Positions 52,472 to 53,591 of a stretch of 53,591 nucleotides of DNA are shown piece by piece. The position numbers were made by a program, and so were the translations under genes. A model generated the notes under the pieces. The model did no database searches. It saw nothing but the letters and a program-made list of their open reading frames with translations, and was not told the DNA's origin. The stretch's first letter is position 1. Every line of letters begins with the position of its first letter. The stretch is from an uncultured Pelagibacteraceae bacterium (lineage in GTDB: Bacteria; Pseudomonadota; Alphaproteobacteria; Pelagibacterales; Pelagibacteraceae): assembly GCA_902594865.1 (NCBI GenBank), contig CACJNV010000008.1, positions 1-53,591 of the forward strand. The letters are read 5' to 3'.

Positions 52472-53591
52472 TCATTTTGTTAAGTTGGTTGCAACCCACT
52501 TATGAAACATCAAAGTAGGAGTATCCATTACAGGTGAAAAATTCCCACCATTGTAAGCTGGGGAATTTCGCCCGTTTTGCATTCCTTCTATTGCAGTTAC
52601 ATCTTCATTCATAACTTCTTGCCAAAATGCAAAATTTTTTTCTCTTATATACTTAAACTCATCACTAGAGGCACTTTCATCTCCGACATAATATAATTCA
52701 AAATGTTCTTTAGTTTGGTTGTTGGAAATTGGCTCTAACCAAAATGCATAAAAATGATCAATATGTATTCCTAACATTACGTTTGGATATAACGATACAT
52801 ATTCAGATTTTTCAGAAAGTTCAGTTGGCCAGTTGGGAAAACATTTAAATTTAATGTTTCCATCAAACTGTTGTGAATATTTATTACTTCCTTGTCCTGA
52901 AAAATTTAAATTCTCATCTTCAATGTGATAGTGGTCTGAGATGTTTGAAACTTTATTTAGTTCTGGATGTATCCACGGCAAATGATAGCTTTCACAATAA
53001 TTCTCAATTGCAAATTTCCAATTACTATTTACTGTCATATTAAAATATCCGTTATCAGTTGAATGTCTTATTAATTTTTGATCTTTTTTAGAAATAAACT
53101 TAGACCATCTATCCTCTAGTGGTTTAATAAAATCTTCAAATGGTTTTGCATTAGAATTAATATTAATAAAAATTAAATCCATCCAAATATTTGATTTAAT
53201 TTCTTTTAAGTTACTCTTGTTTTTGTCGAACCCTTCAACCTCATGTTTTCCTAGTCCTCCTATATGTGGAGTAACAGTTAATTTTCCATTAAAATCATAA
53301 GACCAAGAATGATAAGGACATCTTATTACATTTTTTAATTTACATTCATGATCAACTAATTTGAAACCTCTATGACTACAAACATTATGAAAAACTTTTA
53401 CTTCATTCTCTTTGTTTCTAACTATTAGTATTGGTATTCCTAAAAGATTAAAAGGTTTTGCGTCGCCTGGATTTGGTACAGAACTTGCAACCCCAATCAT
53501 CGTCCAATTATTTTTAAATATTTTTTCTTTCTCAAACTCTAAATAATCATTATTCAAATAACATTCATTAGGTAATCCATGAGCTTTCTCT
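52472..53591 (-). CDS. Rieske-type oxygenase alpha subunit, glycine betaine/carnitine oxygenase-like (5' end outside window)
   Basis: The frame is open to the right edge, so the true start lies beyond it; residues EKAHGLPNECYLNNDYLEF precede the first in-window candidate start (a TTG at 53557). Rieske cluster CSHRGF and CPYHSW (two Cys, two His), and the mononuclear iron triad in ENYCESYHLPWIHPEL plus the acidic residue in NEDVTAIEG. The pattern and size resemble GbcA (betaine to dimethylglycine plus formaldehyde) and CntA (carnitine). With bhmT and two dimethylglycine-dehydrogenase-like genes following, an N-methylated substrate is likely. Confidence 0.85.
   Translation of the reverse strand, partial: EKAHGLPNECYLNNDYLEFEKEKIFKNNWTMIGVASSVPNPGDAKPFNLLGIPILIVRNKENEVKVFHNVCSHRGFKLVDHECKLKNVIRCPYHSWSYDFNGKLTVTPHIGGLGKHEVEGFDKNKSNLKEIKSNIWMDLIFININSNAKPFEDFIKPLEDRWSKFISKKDQKLIRHSTDNGYFNMTVNSNWKFAIENYCESYHLPWIHPELNKVSNISDHYHIEDENLNFSGQGSNKYSQQFDGNIKFKCFPNWPTELSEKSEYVSLYPNVMLGIHIDHFYAFWLEPISNNQTKEHFELYYVGDESASSDEFKYIREKNFAFWQEVMNEDVTAIEGMQNGRNSPAYNGGNFSPVMDTPTLMFHKWVATNLTK

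Noticed and set aside
1..53591. CRISPR arrays, insertion sequences, integrase sites or prophage
   Set aside because: I saw no regularly spaced repeats, transposase or integrase motifs, or phage genes.

Overview
The window looks like a chromosomal segment from a SAR11 (Pelagibacterales, Candidatus Pelagibacter-like) marine alphaproteobacterium. The DNA is very AT-rich (GC about 30% by eye), genes are packed with 1-8 bp overlaps and gaps of a few bases, and the gene content is typical of that group: TRAP transport, glycine betaine/dimethylglycine/DMSP metabolism, an iron(III) ABC transporter, and few regulators. I see no rRNA, tRNA, CRISPR array or insertion sequence. No gene-free stretch exceeds 300 bases; the longest is 284 bp, at 26165-26448.

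Layout. 1-1590: end of an acetyltransferase overlapping cysteine synthase, then a membrane protein. 1751-4314: small proteins (periplasmic, ferredoxin-like, SnoaL-like, DsbA-like) and a pair of unusual SMR-type membrane proteins around a DUF2798 protein. 4293-9804: DUF952, DUF924, an inositol-monophosphatase-family phosphatase, a gamma-butyrobetaine-hydroxylase-like oxygenase, an SGNH protein, an azoreductase and CcdA. 9805-12495: PEP carboxylase. 12470-26164: a sugar-acid catabolic island with a lactonase, an enolase-superfamily dehydratase, an FAH-family hydrolase, a 2-keto-3-deoxy-L-fuconate-dehydrogenase-like SDR, a tartronate-semialdehyde-reductase-like enzyme, a complete TRAP transporter, a 2-hydroxyacid dehydrogenase, an IlvD/Edd aldonate dehydratase, a frameshifted UxaA-type dehydratase, a DMT permease and a second beta-hydroxyacid dehydrogenase. 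26165-28959: a structured gene-free region, cytochrome c'/b561 genes whose start codons abut, a DUF4396 protein, and a junction joining two truncated genes (an MBL hydrolase and an iron ABC ATPase). 28956-32593: iron permease, peroxiredoxin, a small Cys-rich protein and the iron-binding protein behind two Fur-box-like palindromes. 32594-36024: LysR regulator, AcuI-like reductase, folE, hisI, DUF2237. 36025-53591: a methylated-osmolyte region.

How the genes work together. In the last region a Rieske oxygenase and betaine-homocysteine methyltransferase can each demethylate an N-methylated substrate such as glycine betaine. Two dimethylglycine/sarcosine-dehydrogenase-like flavoproteins can continue the demethylation onto folate. 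EtfA, EtfB and ETF-quinone oxidoreductase, directly downstream of one of them, can carry the electrons to the quinone pool. A DddP-type DMSP lyase with its full set of metal and catalytic residues lies in the same run, and an enoyl-CoA hydratase and an AcuI-type acrylyl-CoA reductase in the window could process its acrylate product. The sugar-acid island reads as a non-phosphorylative lactone-aldonate-diketo acid pathway fed by its own TRAP transporter.

The items most worth checking are the chimeric MBL/ABC junction at about 28815-28826, the single-base frameshift in uxaA at 23044-23049, the SMR pair lacking the essential membrane glutamate, the structured gene-free DNA at 26285-26445 and 31172-31227, and the DddP/betaine/ETF gene organisation.
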